Assembly (NCBI GenBank): GCA_016777325.1
Contig: JADHRQ010000009.1
Coordinates: 1 to 45,650, forward strand
Length of the DNA: 45,650 bases
From: Flavobacteriales bacterium
GTDB lineage: Bacteria > Bacteroidota > Bacteroidia > Flavobacteriales > Flavobacteriaceae
Direction: 5' to 3'
The first letter of the stretch is position 1. Each line of letters starts with the position of its first letter. The position numbers and the translations under genes are program-made. This document shows positions 18,697 through 28,857 of the stretch, in pieces. Below the pieces are notes generated by a model. That model was not told where the DNA came from, did not search any database, and saw only the letters and a list, made by a program, of their open reading frames with translations.

Positions 18697-19634
18697 GATA
18701 TAGCTGAAATTATATTGTTTTCAAGCTCAGAAATTATATCGTTAGTATTTCTTGGCTTAAAATTAGTGCCAATTATTTTATCAAAGAGCTCAATATATCT
18801 ATTAGAAACATTCATTACAACATCATTTGAAATTTCAGGGAGATCTTGACCTTCCTTTCCTTGAAAATCATTCTGAATTAACCATTGTCGAAAAAACTCT
18901 TTAGATAGTTGTTTAGGCGTTTCTCCCCTATTCATATAATCTTTATATGTATCTAAATAAAAATATCTAGAGGAATCAGGAGTGTGAATCTCATCAATTA
19001 AACAAAGATTGTTTTTAGAATCATATCCAAATTCATACTTTGTGTCTACTAAAATCAATCCTCTTTTTTCAGCTATCTCTGTACCTCTTTTAAATAATTT
19101 AAATGTTATTTCTTCTATTTCCTCATATTGATCTAATGTCAAAATACCTTTATTTATAATATCAGATTTGGATATATCCTCATCATGGCCAACATCAGCT
19201 TTTGTGCTTGGGGTAATTATAGGATTATCAAATTTTTGATTTGATACTAATCCATTTGGTAATTTCACTCCACAAATACTTCTATTACCAGAACTATATA
19301 GTCTATCAGAGTGTCCACTTAAATAACCTCTAATAACCATTTCCACTTTAATAGGTTTAAGTTTTCTTCCAATTGAAACATTTGGATCTGGAGATGATAT
19401 TAGCCAATTTTGAATTATATCCTCGGTAGATTTGAGCATATCTAATGAAATTTGATTTAGAACCTGTCCTTTAAAAGGAATTGGCTTTGGCATAACAATG
19501 TCAAAAGCAGAAATTCTATCTGAAGCTATTACAACTAGTATATCATCATCTATTGTATAAACATCTCTAACTTTACCTTCATATTTAGAGGTTTGACCTG
19601 GAAAATTAAAATTTGTTTTATAAATAGTATTCAC
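18693..19634 (-). CDS. purC: Phosphoribosylaminoimidazole-succinocarboxamide synthase (SAICAR synthase)
   Basis: Joins aspartate to CAIR in purine synthesis, using ATP. The 313-residue long form has YEGKVRDVY at the N-terminus, the ASDRISAFD block, MVIRGYLSGH, LVDTKYEFG and the DEIHTPDSSRY motif. It starts with GTG at 19634, whose G is also the last base of the phoH stop (TAGTG), so phoH and purC are likely translationally coupled. Confidence 0.97.
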   Translation of the reverse strand: MNTIYKTNFNFPGQTSKYEGKVRDVYTIDDDILVVIASDRISAFDIVMPKPIPFKGQVLNQISLDMLKSTEDIIQNWLISSPDPNVSIGRKLKPIKVEMVIRGYLSGHSDRLYSSGNRSICGVKLPNGLVSNQKFDNPIITPSTKADVGHDEDISKSDIINKGILTLDQYEEIEEITFKLFKRGTEIAEKRGLILVDTKYEFGYDSKNNLCLIDEIHTPDSSRYFYLDTYKDYMNRGETPKQLSKEFFRQWLIQNDFQGKEGQDLPEISNDVVMNVSNRYIELFDKIIGTNFKPRNTNDIISELENNIISAIS

Positions 19635-20569
19635 TAATTATCTTTTTCAACTTTATTGTAAGCTTCTATAACTTTTTTAACAATTGGATGTCTAATAACA
19701 TCTTTGTCATCAAGATATATTATTTTAATTCCTCTTTTATTTGAAAGTATTTTTATTGCTTCTTTGAGTCCAGAGTTTTCTTTTCTCGGAAGATCAACTT
19801 GACCAGGATCTCCAGTTACCATAAATTTTGCACTCATACCCATTCTTGTAAGAAACATTTTCATTTGAGCAGGAGTTGTATTCTGAGCTTCATCAAGGAT
19901 GACGAATGCATTGTCAAGAGTTCTACCTCTCATGAATGCTAGAGGAGCAATTTCTATAGTTCTATCTTCTAAAAATTTTTCAAGTTTACCGAATGGAATC
20001 ATATCGGTTAAGGCATCATATAGAGGCTGCATGTATGGGTCTAATTTCTCTTTTAGATCACCAGGTAGGTATCCTAAATTTTCTCCAGCCTCCACAGCTG
20101 GTCTAGTTAAAATGATTTTCTTTATTTCTTTTTCTTTAAGTGCTTTTACTGCCATTGCAACACCTGTGTATGTTTTACCTGTACCTGCTGGTCCAATAGC
20201 AAAAACCAAATCATTGGATTCAATAGAGTTGTGTAGTTTCTTTTGGTTTACAGTTTTGGCAAGAATAGGTTTACCTGAAATACCATGAAGAATTAGTGAG
20301 GGTTTATCACCATTAAACTTGATATCCTTTATAACTATATCATTTATAACGTTTGGATCTATTGAATTATACTCTGAATAATAATTTAATAAACTTCTAA
20401 ATTTTTTGTCAAAAATCTTTAATTCATTCTTTTCTCCAAGTGCTTTCAATGTTTGACCTCTTTGAACTAGCTTTAATTTTGGAAAGCTTGATTTTAAAGA
20501 ATCTAAATTATCTCTTGAAAAAAAAAATTGTGGGTCAACATCGGTTAATTCAAATTGAAGATCACTCAA
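19634..20569 (-). CDS. phoH: PhoH family ATPase
   Basis: 311-residue PhoH-like protein (PhoL type): short N-terminal RNA-binding-like region with LKLVQRG, then the ATPase domain with Walker A GPAGTGKT (about 126-133), RPAVEAGE, YDALTDMI, Walker B ILDEAQN and the TRMG..KFMVTGD segment. The family is linked to RNA metabolism and ribosome maturation, but its exact reaction is unclear. The first possible start in frame that fits the family is TTG at 20569. It is followed without a gap by purC. The 77-base divergent spacer to 20647 is almost pure A/T. Confidence 0.94.
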   Translation of the reverse strand: MSDLQFELTDVDPQFFFSRDNLDSLKSSFPKLKLVQRGQTLKALGEKNELKIFDKKFRSLLNYYSEYNSIDPNVINDIVIKDIKFNGDKPSLILHGISGKPILAKTVNQKKLHNSIESNDLVFAIGPAGTGKTYTGVAMAVKALKEKEIKKIILTRPAVEAGENLGYLPGDLKEKLDPYMQPLYDALTDMIPFGKLEKFLEDRTIEIAPLAFMRGRTLDNAFVILDEAQNTTPAQMKMFLTRMGMSAKFMVTGDPGQVDLPRKENSGLKEAIKILSNKRGIKIIYLDDKDVIRHPIVKKVIEAYNKVEKDN

Positions 20570-20646
20570 TAGATTATATTTAAAAATTTGTTATAGTAGA
20601 TTATTTGATTCAAATTTACATAAATTTTATAAAATTTATTTATATA

Positions 20647-21474
20647 ATGTCTATCATAACATTAACAACTGATTATGGAAATAAAGACTATTTTGTTAGT
20701 TCATTAAAAGCAAAGTTAATAAGTGATATAGACCCAGTAAATATTATTGATATATCACATAACATAAGTCCTTTTGACTTAACAGAGGCCGGTTATATTC
20801 TTGAAGGAGCATTTAATAATTTTCCTAGAGGAACTATTCATATATTAAGTGTTGATTCAGAATTAACACCTGAGAATAGACATATTGCAATAATGTATGA
20901 TGGATGTTATTTTATAGGTGCTGATAATGGTGTTTTTTCATTAATATTTAGAGATAAAAAACCAGATCAAATTGTTAAAATAAATTTACATAGCAATTAT
21001 AATCATGAGATTTCAGCAGATGATTTATTTGTTAAAGTAGCTGCACATATTCATAGATCAGGACCACTAAATGTTGTTGGAACAGAAATTAAAAGTATTA
21101 AAGAGATCACTAATTTAAGACCTGTAGTTAATAATGAAGAAAATCAAATAATTGGCAGTGTGATCTATATAGATAATTACGGTAATGTTATTACTAATAT
21201 TACTAAGAAGTTATTTTATGAAGTTTCTAAAACCCGAGCATTTACTATAAATGCAAGGAATATTAAATTCTCTAAAATTCATAAAAGCTACTCAGATTCA
21301 ATTGATTTTAATCTTGACAAAAAAGATAGAGAGGAAGATGGAAAAAAAATTGCTTTATTTAATAGTCTTGGCTATTTACAGCTAAGTGTATATAAAAGCA
21401 ATCCTAATACAGTTGGGAGTGCCAATTCACTTTTTGGTCTAAATTATCGAGATGTGGTAAGTGTTTATTTTTAG
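20647..21474 (+). CDS. SAM hydroxide adenosyltransferase (DUF62 family)
   Basis: Family related to fluorinase and chlorinase, whose common members instead hydrolyse S-adenosylmethionine to adenosine and methionine. 275 residues from the ATG at 20647. Seen: LTTDYGNKDYFV at the start (conserved Asp), DISHNISPFD, GTIHILSVDSE, IGADNGVFS and the C-terminal SVIYIDNYGNVITNI barrel. An in-frame ATT/ATA stretch further upstream has no family match. A TTTATTTA sequence (one mismatch to TAnnTTTA) stands four bases before this ATG. Confidence 0.93.
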   Translation: MSIITLTTDYGNKDYFVSSLKAKLISDIDPVNIIDISHNISPFDLTEAGYILEGAFNNFPRGTIHILSVDSELTPENRHIAIMYDGCYFIGADNGVFSLIFRDKKPDQIVKINLHSNYNHEISADDLFVKVAAHIHRSGPLNVVGTEIKSIKEITNLRPVVNNEENQIIGSVIYIDNYGNVITNITKKLFYEVSKTRAFTINARNIKFSKIHKSYSDSIDFNLDKKDREEDGKKIALFNSLGYLQLSVYKSNPNTVGSANSLFGLNYRDVVSVYF

Positions 21475-21533
21475 TGTTTGTATCTGGTAGATAACTTTTA
21501 GTGGATATAGTAAGAAATATTGTTTCAATTAAA

Positions 21534-21541
21534 TATATTTG
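21534..21541 (+). promoter_or_regulatory. -7 box (TATATTTG) before dnaN
   Basis: Perfect -7 consensus, 11 bases before the dnaN ATG at 21553; a predicted leader of about 6-8 bases. No clear -33 TTTG. Confidence 0.4.
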
Positions 21542-21552
21542 AAAAAAAACAC

Positions 21553-22680
21553 ATGAAATTCATTGTTTCTTCATCATTACTTTATAAAGAAATTCAAGTT
21601 TTAGGTGGTATTATAAATTCATCCAATACTCTTCCAATTCTTGACAACTTTTTATTTGAAATCAATAATAACATACTTGTTTTAAGCTCCTCTGACCTTG
21701 AATCAACAATGACTTCTCAAATTGAGATTGAATCTACTTCAACTGATAAAATTGCAATATCAGCTAAATTACTTACAGATATTCTTAAGACATTTTCCGA
21801 ACAACCTCTGACCTTTATTAAAACTGACAATAATACTATTGAAATTTCTGCTAGTAATGGTAAATATTCTTTAGCATATTTAAACGGAGACGAATTTCCA
21901 AAGCAAGTTGAGATTCTAGATGCACATGAAACTGTAATAAAAGGATCTGATCTTGGAAATGCTATAAATTCAACCATTTTTGCTTCTGGAACAGATGATC
22001 TTAGACCAGTAATGAGTGGTGTTTTCTTTCAATTTAACAGCGAGTCTCTTAAGTTTGTTGCTACCGATGCTCATAAGCTTGTTAAGTTTGAGACTTCAGA
22101 GTATACAGCTAATGAAGTTTCAGAATTTATTATGCCTAAAAAACCTCTTCAAATTTTAAAAGGTATCCTACAAACTGAAAGTTCTGAATTAACGATTCAA
22201 CACAATGACTCAAATGCTAAATTTATTTTTGATAAATTATCAATTACATGTAGATTAATTGATGGTAAGTTTCCTAATTATGAAGCAGTTATTCCAAAAG
22301 ATAATCCAAATGTTTTAACAATCGACAGGGAACTATTCCTTAACTCTACAAGAAGAGTAAGTTTGTTTTCCAATAAAACCACGAATCAGATAAGACTTAA
22401 ACTTGCAGGAACACTTCTAAACATAAGTGCAGAAGATTTTGATTTTAGTAATAAAGCTGATGAAAACCTAGAATGTCAATACTCAGGAGATGATATTCAA
22501 ATTGGTTTTAACTCAAAGTTTTTGATTGAAATGTTAAATAATTTAGATTCCGATATGATTACTCTTTCAATGTCTCATCCTAATAGAGCTGGAATTATTA
22601 GACCTTTAATTGATAGTGGGGAATCTAAGGAGTCAATCACAATGTTAGTAATGCCTGTAATGTTAAATGATAATGACTAG
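21553..22680 (+). CDS. dnaN: DNA polymerase III beta subunit (sliding clamp)
   Basis: Ring-shaped processivity clamp of the replisome. From the ATG at 21553 the product is 375 residues, the usual length, starting MKFIVSSSLLYKEIQ. The three clamp domains can be followed, with NTLPILDNFLFEI in the first, GTDDLRPVMSGVFF and ATDAHKLV in the second, and the C-terminal MPVML segment of the peptide-binding pocket. An upstream in-frame TTG at 21520 would add 11 residues without family match. dnaA and recF are not adjacent. Its stop overlaps that of the acyltransferase gene (CTAG). Confidence 0.97.
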   Translation: MKFIVSSSLLYKEIQVLGGIINSSNTLPILDNFLFEINNNILVLSSSDLESTMTSQIEIESTSTDKIAISAKLLTDILKTFSEQPLTFIKTDNNTIEISASNGKYSLAYLNGDEFPKQVEILDAHETVIKGSDLGNAINSTIFASGTDDLRPVMSGVFFQFNSESLKFVATDAHKLVKFETSEYTANEVSEFIMPKKPLQILKGILQTESSELTIQHNDSNAKFIFDKLSITCRLIDGKFPNYEAVIPKDNPNVLTIDRELFLNSTRRVSLFSNKTTNQIRLKLAGTLLNISAEDFDFSNKADENLECQYSGDDIQIGFNSKFLIEMLNNLDSDMITLSMSHPNRAGIIRPLIDSGESKESITMLVMPVMLNDND

Positions 22681-23933
22681 TCAGCAGATTCTTTAACTCC
22701 TTCAGGTGATTTTTTGTAAACTCCGTCTTTTAACTTTTCTCTAATAGAAGCAAAAGCATCAAGTGTCTCATTAATATCATTTTCATTATGGGAAGAGGTT
22801 GGAATAAGCCTAAGTAAAATAATTCCTTTAGGAACAACGGGATATACTACTATTGAACAAAAGATTTGATAATTTTCACGCAAATCCCTAACTAGAGCAA
22901 ACGCCTCTGGTATACTTCCTTCAAGATATACTGGTGTTACGCAACTTTGAGTTGAACCAATATCAAAACCTCTTTCTTTTAAACCAGATTGAAGTTTATT
23001 GACATTTTCCCATAATTTATTTTTTAACTCAGGTTTAGTTTTAAGCAACTCTAATCTTTTAAGAGCACCAATAACAAGTTGAACCTGAAGAGATTTAGCA
23101 AATACCTGTGAACGCATATTGTATCTTAGATAACCAATTATTTCATTATCACCAGAAATAAAAGCACCAGTAGAAGCCATTGATTTAGCAAAAGTTGCAA
23201 AGTAGACATCAATCTGATCCTGAACACCTTGTTCTTCTCCAGTTCCAGCACCAGTCTTTCCAAGAGTACCAAAACCATGAGCATCATCTACTAGTAGTCT
23301 AAAATTAAATTTTTTCTTCATTTGAACAATTTCCTTAAGCTTACCTTGTTCTCCTCTCATACCAAAAACACCTTCTGAAATAACCAATATACCACCTCCT
23401 GTTTGTTCAGCCATTTTAGTTGCTCTTTCAAGGTTTTTTTCAAGACTTTTCATGTCATTATGTTGATATGTAAACCTTTTACCCATGTGAAGTCTTACAC
23501 CGTCTATAACGCATGCATGAGCATCAATATCATAAACAATTATATCATTCTTTGAAACCAGAGAATCTATTGTTGAAAGAATACCTTGATAACCAAAATT
23601 TAAAAGATAAGCTGACTCCTTTGAAGTGAAAGCTGCTAATTCAGCTTCTAGTTTCTCATGAAATTCAGTATGACCTGACATTAAACGTGCTCCCATAGGA
23701 TATGCACTTCCATGATCCCTAGCAGCCTCAGCGTCAATTTTTCTAACCTCAGGATGATTAGCAAGACCTAAGTAATCATTTACACTCCATGTAATAACTT
23801 CTTTACCATTAAATTTCATTCTATTAGATATTGGTCCTTGCAGTTTTGGGAAAGCAAAATAGCCTTCAGCTAATGAAGCCCACTTTCCTAAGGGACCTTT
23901 ATTTTTATATATTTTTTCAAATAAATCTTGCAT
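22677..23933 (-). CDS. Alpha-oxoamine synthase: probable cysteate (or serine) fatty-acyltransferase
   Basis: 418-residue PLP enzyme of the serine palmitoyltransferase/KBL family. Seen: WSVNDYLGLANHP, ARLMSGHTEFHEKLE, the LLNFGYQG stretch, DDAHGFGTLG (216-225) and the PLP lysine in FAKSMAS (Lys250). In gliding flavobacteria an enzyme of this type condenses a fatty acyl-CoA with cysteate to begin capnine and other sulfonolipids; a serine substrate (sphingolipid) is the alternative. The neighbour only five bases upstream is a cysteine-synthase-like PLP enzyme, which favours the cysteate route. No cytosolic signal peptide or membrane segment is seen. Confidence 0.9.
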   Translation of the reverse strand: MQDLFEKIYKNKGPLGKWASLAEGYFAFPKLQGPISNRMKFNGKEVITWSVNDYLGLANHPEVRKIDAEAARDHGSAYPMGARLMSGHTEFHEKLEAELAAFTSKESAYLLNFGYQGILSTIDSLVSKNDIIVYDIDAHACVIDGVRLHMGKRFTYQHNDMKSLEKNLERATKMAEQTGGGILVISEGVFGMRGEQGKLKEIVQMKKKFNFRLLVDDAHGFGTLGKTGAGTGEEQGVQDQIDVYFATFAKSMASTGAFISGDNEIIGYLRYNMRSQVFAKSLQVQLVIGALKRLELLKTKPELKNKLWENVNKLQSGLKERGFDIGSTQSCVTPVYLEGSIPEAFALVRDLRENYQIFCSIVVYPVVPKGIILLRLIPTSSHNENDINETLDAFASIREKLKDGVYKKSPEGVKESAD

Positions 23934-23938
23934 AATTT

Positions 23939-24979
23939 TTAAATGTAATTAATAGAGTTTTTCTTAGGTTGATAGAAAGTACTATCGTAAAATCCTTGAT
24001 TGTTCATCCATTCATCTGAATAAATCTTACTTAGGTATCTTGAGCCATGATCAGGAAATACAATCACAACAACACTATCTTCATTAAATTCATTTTCTTC
24101 ATTAAGGATATGCGTAGCTTGAAATGCTGCCCCTGAGGTATAACCAACAAATAATCCTTCATTTAAAGTAATTTCTCTAGCCATATGAGCACTATCTGAA
24201 TCCTTCACTTTAACAAACTTATCAATAATTTTGAAATCAGTTGTTGAAGGAACTATATTTTTACCTAAGCCCTCAATTCTATATGAATAAATTTCATTAG
24301 GGTCTATTTCACCTGTTTCATGATATTTTTTTAGTATTGATCCATATGCATCAACTCCAATTATTTTGACATTACTGTTTTTCTCTTTCAAAAAGCGGCC
24401 TATTCCTGATATAGTTCCTCCAGTTCCACTACAGGCAATTAGATGAGTAATTTTTCCATTAGTTTGATTCCATATTTCGGGCCCTGTACTTTGATAGTGA
24501 GCCTCAACGTTTAACTCATTAAAATATTGATTAATATATACCGAATCTTTAATCTCATTATTCAGTCTCTTAGCAACTTCATAATATGATCTAGGGTCAT
24601 CAGAAGGTACATTTGAAGGACAAACATATATTTCTGCACCTAAACATTTCATCATATTAATTTTATCCTTAGAAGCTTTTGAGCTAACTGCTAGAATACA
24701 TTTATACCCTTTCAAAAGAGAAACCATTGCGACGCTAAAACCAGTATTACCAGATGTGGTTTCAATTATTGTACTTCCATTTTTTAATAAACCTTTCTTC
24801 TCGGCTTCATTTAAAATATGAAGGGCAATCCTATCCTTATTTGAATGTCCTGGATTAAAGGCTTCATATTTTGTAAAATAAGAGCCAGGAAAATTTTTAG
24901 TTACTTTGTTTAATTTAATTAAAGGTGTATTACCAATAAGTTCCAGTATGTTATTGAAAGATCTATTGTCTTTTAACAT
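23939..24979 (-). CDS. Cysteine-synthase-like PLP enzyme, candidate cysteate synthase
   Basis: 346 residues of the beta-substituting PLP family (fold type II). Seen: [11 protein letters not shown], the PLP lysine in GHSNKDR (Lys48), the substrate loop TSGNTG (75-80), [10 protein letters not shown] for the phosphate, and GYTSGAA. The PLP-lysine context GHSNKDR differs from the NPxxSxKDR of ordinary cysteine synthase. With the acyltransferase five bases downstream, a role in making L-cysteate from phosphoserine and sulfite is inferred, as in the capnine pathway; plain cysteine synthesis or cystathionine synthesis is the alternative. Confidence 0.88.
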   Translation of the reverse strand: MLKDNRSFNNILELIGNTPLIKLNKVTKNFPGSYFTKYEAFNPGHSNKDRIALHILNEAEKKGLLKNGSTIIETTSGNTGFSVAMVSLLKGYKCILAVSSKASKDKINMMKCLGAEIYVCPSNVPSDDPRSYYEVAKRLNNEIKDSVYINQYFNELNVEAHYQSTGPEIWNQTNGKITHLIACSGTGGTISGIGRFLKEKNSNVKIIGVDAYGSILKKYHETGEIDPNEIYSYRIEGLGKNIVPSTTDFKIIDKFVKVKDSDSAHMAREITLNEGLFVGYTSGAAFQATHILNEENEFNEDSVVVIVFPDHGSRYLSKIYSDEWMNNQGFYDSTFYQPKKNSINYI

Positions 24980-25017
24980 TTTTTCATTTTGATAAGCAAC
25001 AAATTTAAGTAAAAAAA

Positions 25018-27384
25018 CTAGTAATCACATGAAAAGTTTCCAATTGGGGAACCATCTGGAATCTTTGTTTTTTCAATTGGTTTATATTTATCTGGATTAA
25101 TTAAGAATCCATCAATTTTATTTATCAAAAAACGATTGTAATTATTAGATTTAGTAGATAAATTATTCATGATATCCATAATACTTGCAAGGATTATGGA
25201 CTTTGATAAATCATTTGTTCTTGAGTTGTTAAAAGCCATAAAAAGATGATCTATATAAAGTGAGGTAGTGTTTTTATTAACTGATTCCTCGTAAGTACTC
25301 AATTTTTTATTATCAAAAATTGATTTACTTATTTCAGCTAAATAATCTTCAAGAGTTAAAATGTCATCTCCAAATATATTTTGTTGATTGATTCTATTAA
25401 TTCTCTCGGCGTTTAACAGAAAAGTTAGAGTATGATTAATTAAAGAACTTGAAGTATTTATATAGTCAAAAGTAACACCAGTATTAGACACAAAGTTTTC
25501 TCTTGTTCTAGGATTTCTAAATGATCTGGGAGATAAAATATCAATTAAATTATTAGGTAAAACAAGGTTCTTTGGTTTTAAAACATTTAATAAAGATTCA
25601 AGGGATTTCCTTTGAAGTTTACTATCAACAAACTTTACTTTATCATTATTTTTGTTTTTGACAAAATAAAGATAATCTACTCCTCCAATAGCTTTTGCAG
25701 AAGCTTCAATTTGATACCTATGTAACATATAAATCGGCACTAAAATATCTTCTATTCTATCATAAGGTTCTCCATCAACAAGATTATCTAAATCAATATT
25801 TTTTAGAGCTAAATCACGAACTTTCAAAAGTTTATTTAATTCTTTATATGGAAGTTCTCCATTATCCCATAAGTGTGAAAATGGATTAGCGCTTCCAACA
25901 GGTCTTGAATCTGAGTCACTTAAAAAATATAAGCCATTTTTTTCAGCTTCATTAATAATTTTATCTAGCTCATAATTTTCATTTTTTGTATTTGGAAAAT
26001 CCCTGTAAGCATATTCTACACTTACTTTATCCCAGTCACCTATATTTTCTGAATATGCATCAGCTATACTAATTTTACCATCTACTAAATCTATTTTTGG
26101 ATGAGGATAATCCATAACTGATGATCTATTGTTAGCACTAGATATGTAATTATGAGCAAATCCTAGAGTGTGTCCAATTTCATGTGCTGATAGCTGCCTA
26201 ATTCTATCAAGAGAAGTCTTTTTAATCAGAGACTTGTTTTGAATATCATTAGGATTATCAACTAGGCCACTTAATATCATATAATCTTGTCTAACCCTAA
26301 GACTTCCTAGACTAACTTGACCTTTAATAATTTCACCAGTTCTAGGATCAACTATACTTGCACCATAACTCCAGCCTCTTGTTGATCTATGTATCCACTG
26401 AATTAAATTATATCTAACATCCATTGGATCAGCATCTTCAGGTAAAACTTCAATTCTAAAAGCATTTTTATAACCTGCACTTTCAAATGCTTGATTCCAC
26501 CAATTACCCCCCTCAATTAATGCTGTTTTAACTGGTTCTGGAGTTCCATTATCAATGTAGTAAATTATTGGCTCTACAGGTTCACTCATTTCATCATTAG
26601 GATTCTTTTTATTTAACCTGTGCCTAACTATAAATCTTTGTTCTAGTTTTTCATCTATAGGAGTAGAATAATCGAAAACTATAAAGGGATTACTCCCGCT
26701 TCTTGGATCAAATTTTCTTTTATTATAATTATCATCCGGTAGTTTAACGAAAGAATGATGTTGATTAACCGTAAGGTTAGAAGCTGTTGGGGTTACACTT
26801 CTAACTAGATTTCCTGAAGGATTGCCTGTGAATGTAAGTAAAACATCAAACTCAATATTTTTCGGAAAAGCCTTTGTCCTGTCAAGATCAATAGCTGACA
26901 TAGATTTATTAAGACTATATGAACCAGAATTTGAGTATCTTAATCTTTGAGATACTCCATGAGCATCATTTAATAAAAAAGGTGTTAAATCAATTTTATA
27001 AGAGTCAGTCAATTTTTCAACTATCTCAAATCCAAATAAAACAGATCTAGCAAATGCTTCCTCTACAGCTTTATTTTCAAGCTCATTAGATGAATTAGAC
27101 ACATATCTTAAGTTAGGCTGAATTAATAAAATTTTATTACCTCTTTTAGTAAAATAAACAATTCTAGAATTCCCAAGTTGCCCCCTATCTAGTCCCAAAT
27201 CATTATTACCAACTCCTCTACTTAAGGAATTTATATAAAGAAATTCATTGTCAAGATTATCAATTTCAAGAATTATTTTACCAGAATCATCATTATAAGA
27301 AAAGTCCATAAAACCCTGATAATCTGTTTCTTGTGAAAAAGAAAAGTACGAAACTAAAATAAATGACAAAAGAAATTTTTTCAT
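25018..27384 (-). CDS. Secreted zinc-dependent metalloprotease (DUF5117/DUF4953 type)
   Basis: 788 residues from the ATG at 27384, which begins a clear signal peptide ([18 protein letters not shown]). The middle carries an extended zinc-binding motif [11 protein letters not shown] (about 400-410), the HExxHxxGxxH of metzincin-like proteases, followed by SVMDYPHP, which may act as the Met-turn. Large N- and C-terminal parts match the general layout of the DUF5117/DUF4953 proteins common in Bacteroidota (recalled). Export to the envelope and peptide breakdown are inferred. The frame is open to 27519, but that part is the complement of prfB. A TATATTTC sequence lies 14 bases upstream of the ATG. 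Confidence 0.9.
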   Translation of the reverse strand: MKKFLLSFILVSYFSFSQETDYQGFMDFSYNDDSGKIILEIDNLDNEFLYINSLSRGVGNNDLGLDRGQLGNSRIVYFTKRGNKILLIQPNLRYVSNSSNELENKAVEEAFARSVLFGFEIVEKLTDSYKIDLTPFLLNDAHGVSQRLRYSNSGSYSLNKSMSAIDLDRTKAFPKNIEFDVLLTFTGNPSGNLVRSVTPTASNLTVNQHHSFVKLPDDNYNKRKFDPRSGSNPFIVFDYSTPIDEKLEQRFIVRHRLNKKNPNDEMSEPVEPIIYYIDNGTPEPVKTALIEGGNWWNQAFESAGYKNAFRIEVLPEDADPMDVRYNLIQWIHRSTRGWSYGASIVDPRTGEIIKGQVSLGSLRVRQDYMILSGLVDNPNDIQNKSLIKKTSLDRIRQLSAHEIGHTLGFAHNYISSANNRSSVMDYPHPKIDLVDGKISIADAYSENIGDWDKVSVEYAYRDFPNTKNENYELDKIINEAEKNGLYFLSDSDSRPVGSANPFSHLWDNGELPYKELNKLLKVRDLALKNIDLDNLVDGEPYDRIEDILVPIYMLHRYQIEASAKAIGGVDYLYFVKNKNNDKVKFVDSKLQRKSLESLLNVLKPKNLVLPNNLIDILSPRSFRNPRTRENFVSNTGVTFDYINTSSSLINHTLTFLLNAERINRINQQNIFGDDILTLEDYLAEISKSIFDNKKLSTYEESVNKNTTSLYIDHLFMAFNNSRTNDLSKSIILASIMDIMNNLSTKSNNYNRFLINKIDGFLINPDKYKPIEKTKIPDGSPIGNFSCDY

Positions 27385-27442
27385 GGCTAATTTTTTTAGA
27401 AATATAATTTTTTTTTTCGAATTCATATAACTAATTTCAGAC

Positions 27443-28523
27443 ATGTTTTCAAAGGAAAATATTAAAGTAGTGAAAAAACGTATTGATACGTTGAGGGGGT
27501 ATCTTTGACGTAGATTCAAAAAAAGAGATTCTTAATAGTCTTGAAATAGAATCTTCCTCTCCTAACTTTTGGACAAAACCAAAAAAAGCTGAACAAACTT
27601 TAAAAAAAATTCAAAGTTTAAAAAAACAGTTATCTGAATTATTAAATCTTAATAATTTATATGATGATGTAATAGTTCTAAGTGAATTCCTGTTAAATAA
27701 GGAAGTTACTGAAGCAGAAGTAAACGAGTCTTTTGATAAGTTACTTCAAGCAGTTGAAGACATGGAATTCAAGATGATGTTGAATAAGAAAGAGGATAAA
27801 ATGAGTGCAATACTTCAAATAACTGCAGGTGCAGGTGGAACAGAATCCTGTGATTGGGCTGAAATGCTAATGAGAATGTATTTAATGTGGGGTGAAAAAA
27901 ATAATTTCAAGATCAAAGAACTAAATAATCAATCTGGAGATGTTGCTGGAATTAAGACCGCAACTATTCAAATTGATGGTGAATATGCATTTGGTTGGCT
28001 AAAAGGTGAAAACGGAGTACATAGACTTGTAAGAATATCTCCTTTCGATAGTAATGCTAAAAGACATACATCATTTGCTTCAATTTATGTATACCCTCTA
28101 GTTGACGATACTATTGAAGTTGTTATTAATGGGTCAGACTTGACATGGGATACAATGAGATCTGGTGGTGCCGGTGGTCAAAGTGTAAATAAGATTGAGA
28201 CAGCTGTAAGATTAAAGCATAAGCCAACCGGAATTACTATAGAAAATTCTGAAACAAGATCTCAACTAGATAATAAAGAAAAAGCTTTAATGCTATTAAA
28301 ATCTCAGCTATACGAAATTGAAATACAAAAAAATAATGAAGAAAAAAAGAAGATTGAAGATTCAAAAAAGAAAATTGAGTGGGGCTCACAAATAAGGAAC
28401 TATGTTCTCCATCCTTATAAAATTGTAAAGGACGTTAGAACAGGATTTGAATCAGGAAATACTGAGAATATTTTGAACGGAGAGATAAATGATTTCCTTA
28501 AATCTTTTTTATTAAATCGTTAA
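27443..28523 (+). CDS. prfB: Peptide chain release factor 2 (programmed +1 frameshift)
   Basis: Reads UGA and UAA stop codons and triggers peptide release. The gene is in two frames: ATG at 27443 opens 21 codons up to CTT and an in-frame TGA (27506-27508); a +1 shift at CTT-T-GAC continues in the frame ending at 28523. The joined product has 359 residues, as expected for RF2. The SPF codon-recognition motif (199-201) and the GGQ release motif (244-246) are intact. It is divergent from the metalloprotease, with 58 bases between. Not a pseudogene: the shift site has the well-known autoregulatory layout. Confidence 0.96.
27494..27509 (+). promoter_or_regulatory. Programmed +1 frameshift site of prfB
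   Basis: Internal Shine-Dalgarno-like AGGGGG, then TAT, CTT TGA C. Low RF2 makes the ribosome pause at the TGA and slip forward by one base on CTT, so RF2 controls its own synthesis. The C after TGA makes it a weak stop, as in other prfB genes. Confidence 0.95.
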
Positions 28524-28538
28524 ATAATTAGAAATAAC

Positions 28539-28569
28539 ATTGATTTATTGAAATATTAGAGTAAATTCG
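28539..28569 (+). promoter_or_regulatory. Candidate promoter of the cold-shock gene
   Basis: ATTG at 28539-28542, 19 bases, then TAAATTCG (one mismatch to TAnnTTTG) at 28562-28569. The start codon is 24 bases further on, giving a leader of about 20 bases. Confidence 0.4.
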
Positions 28570-28593
28570 CTAAAATTATTAAAAAATTAAAAT

Positions 28594-28785
28594 ATGAGTA
28601 CAGGATTAGTAAAATTCTTCAACGAGGCCAAAGGATATGGTTTTATTAAAGAAGATGATAACGATACAGAACATTTCGTTCATGTTTCAGGTCTTATTGA
28701 CAGGATAGCAGAGGGAGATAAAGTAGAATTTGAATTAAAAGAAGGTAATAAAGGTTTAAATGCCATTAACGTAAAAGTTATTTAA
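28594..28785 (+). CDS. Cold-shock domain protein (CspA family)
   Basis: 63-residue single OB-fold RNA/DNA-binding protein. RNP1 reads KGYGFIKE (residues about 13-20) and RNP2 reads HFVHVS, where most family members have VFVHFS. Such proteins melt RNA structure; whether this one is cold-induced cannot be told. It has its own candidate promoter and is closed by a strong hairpin terminator at 28805-28831. Confidence 0.95.
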   Translation: MSTGLVKFFNEAKGYGFIKEDDNDTEHFVHVSGLIDRIAEGDKVEFELKEGNKGLNAINVKVI

Positions 28786-28804
28786 TTTCCCCCTATTACA
28801 AAAT

Positions 28805-28831
28805 AAAAAAGCCCTATAAGGGCTTTTTTTT
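28805..28831. terminator. Bidirectional intrinsic terminator between csp and dnaB
   Basis: An 11-base perfect stem, AAAAAAGCCCT / AGGGCTTTTTT, with an ATA loop and A- and T-runs on both sides, so it can stop transcription of csp (plus) and dnaB (minus). It is the only clear hairpin terminator I see in the window. Confidence 0.85.
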
Positions 28832-28857
28832 TGCTTTAAAACTAGTTATTAAATTAA

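Noticed and set aside
27506-27508. In-frame stop early in prfB, as if it were a pseudogene
   Set aside because: The stop lies at the standard CTT TGA C shift site with an AGGGGG upstream, and the joined protein has intact SPF and GGQ motifs.
27385-27519. N-terminal extension of the metalloprotease
   Set aside because: It would precede a perfect signal peptide and is the complement of the prfB start.
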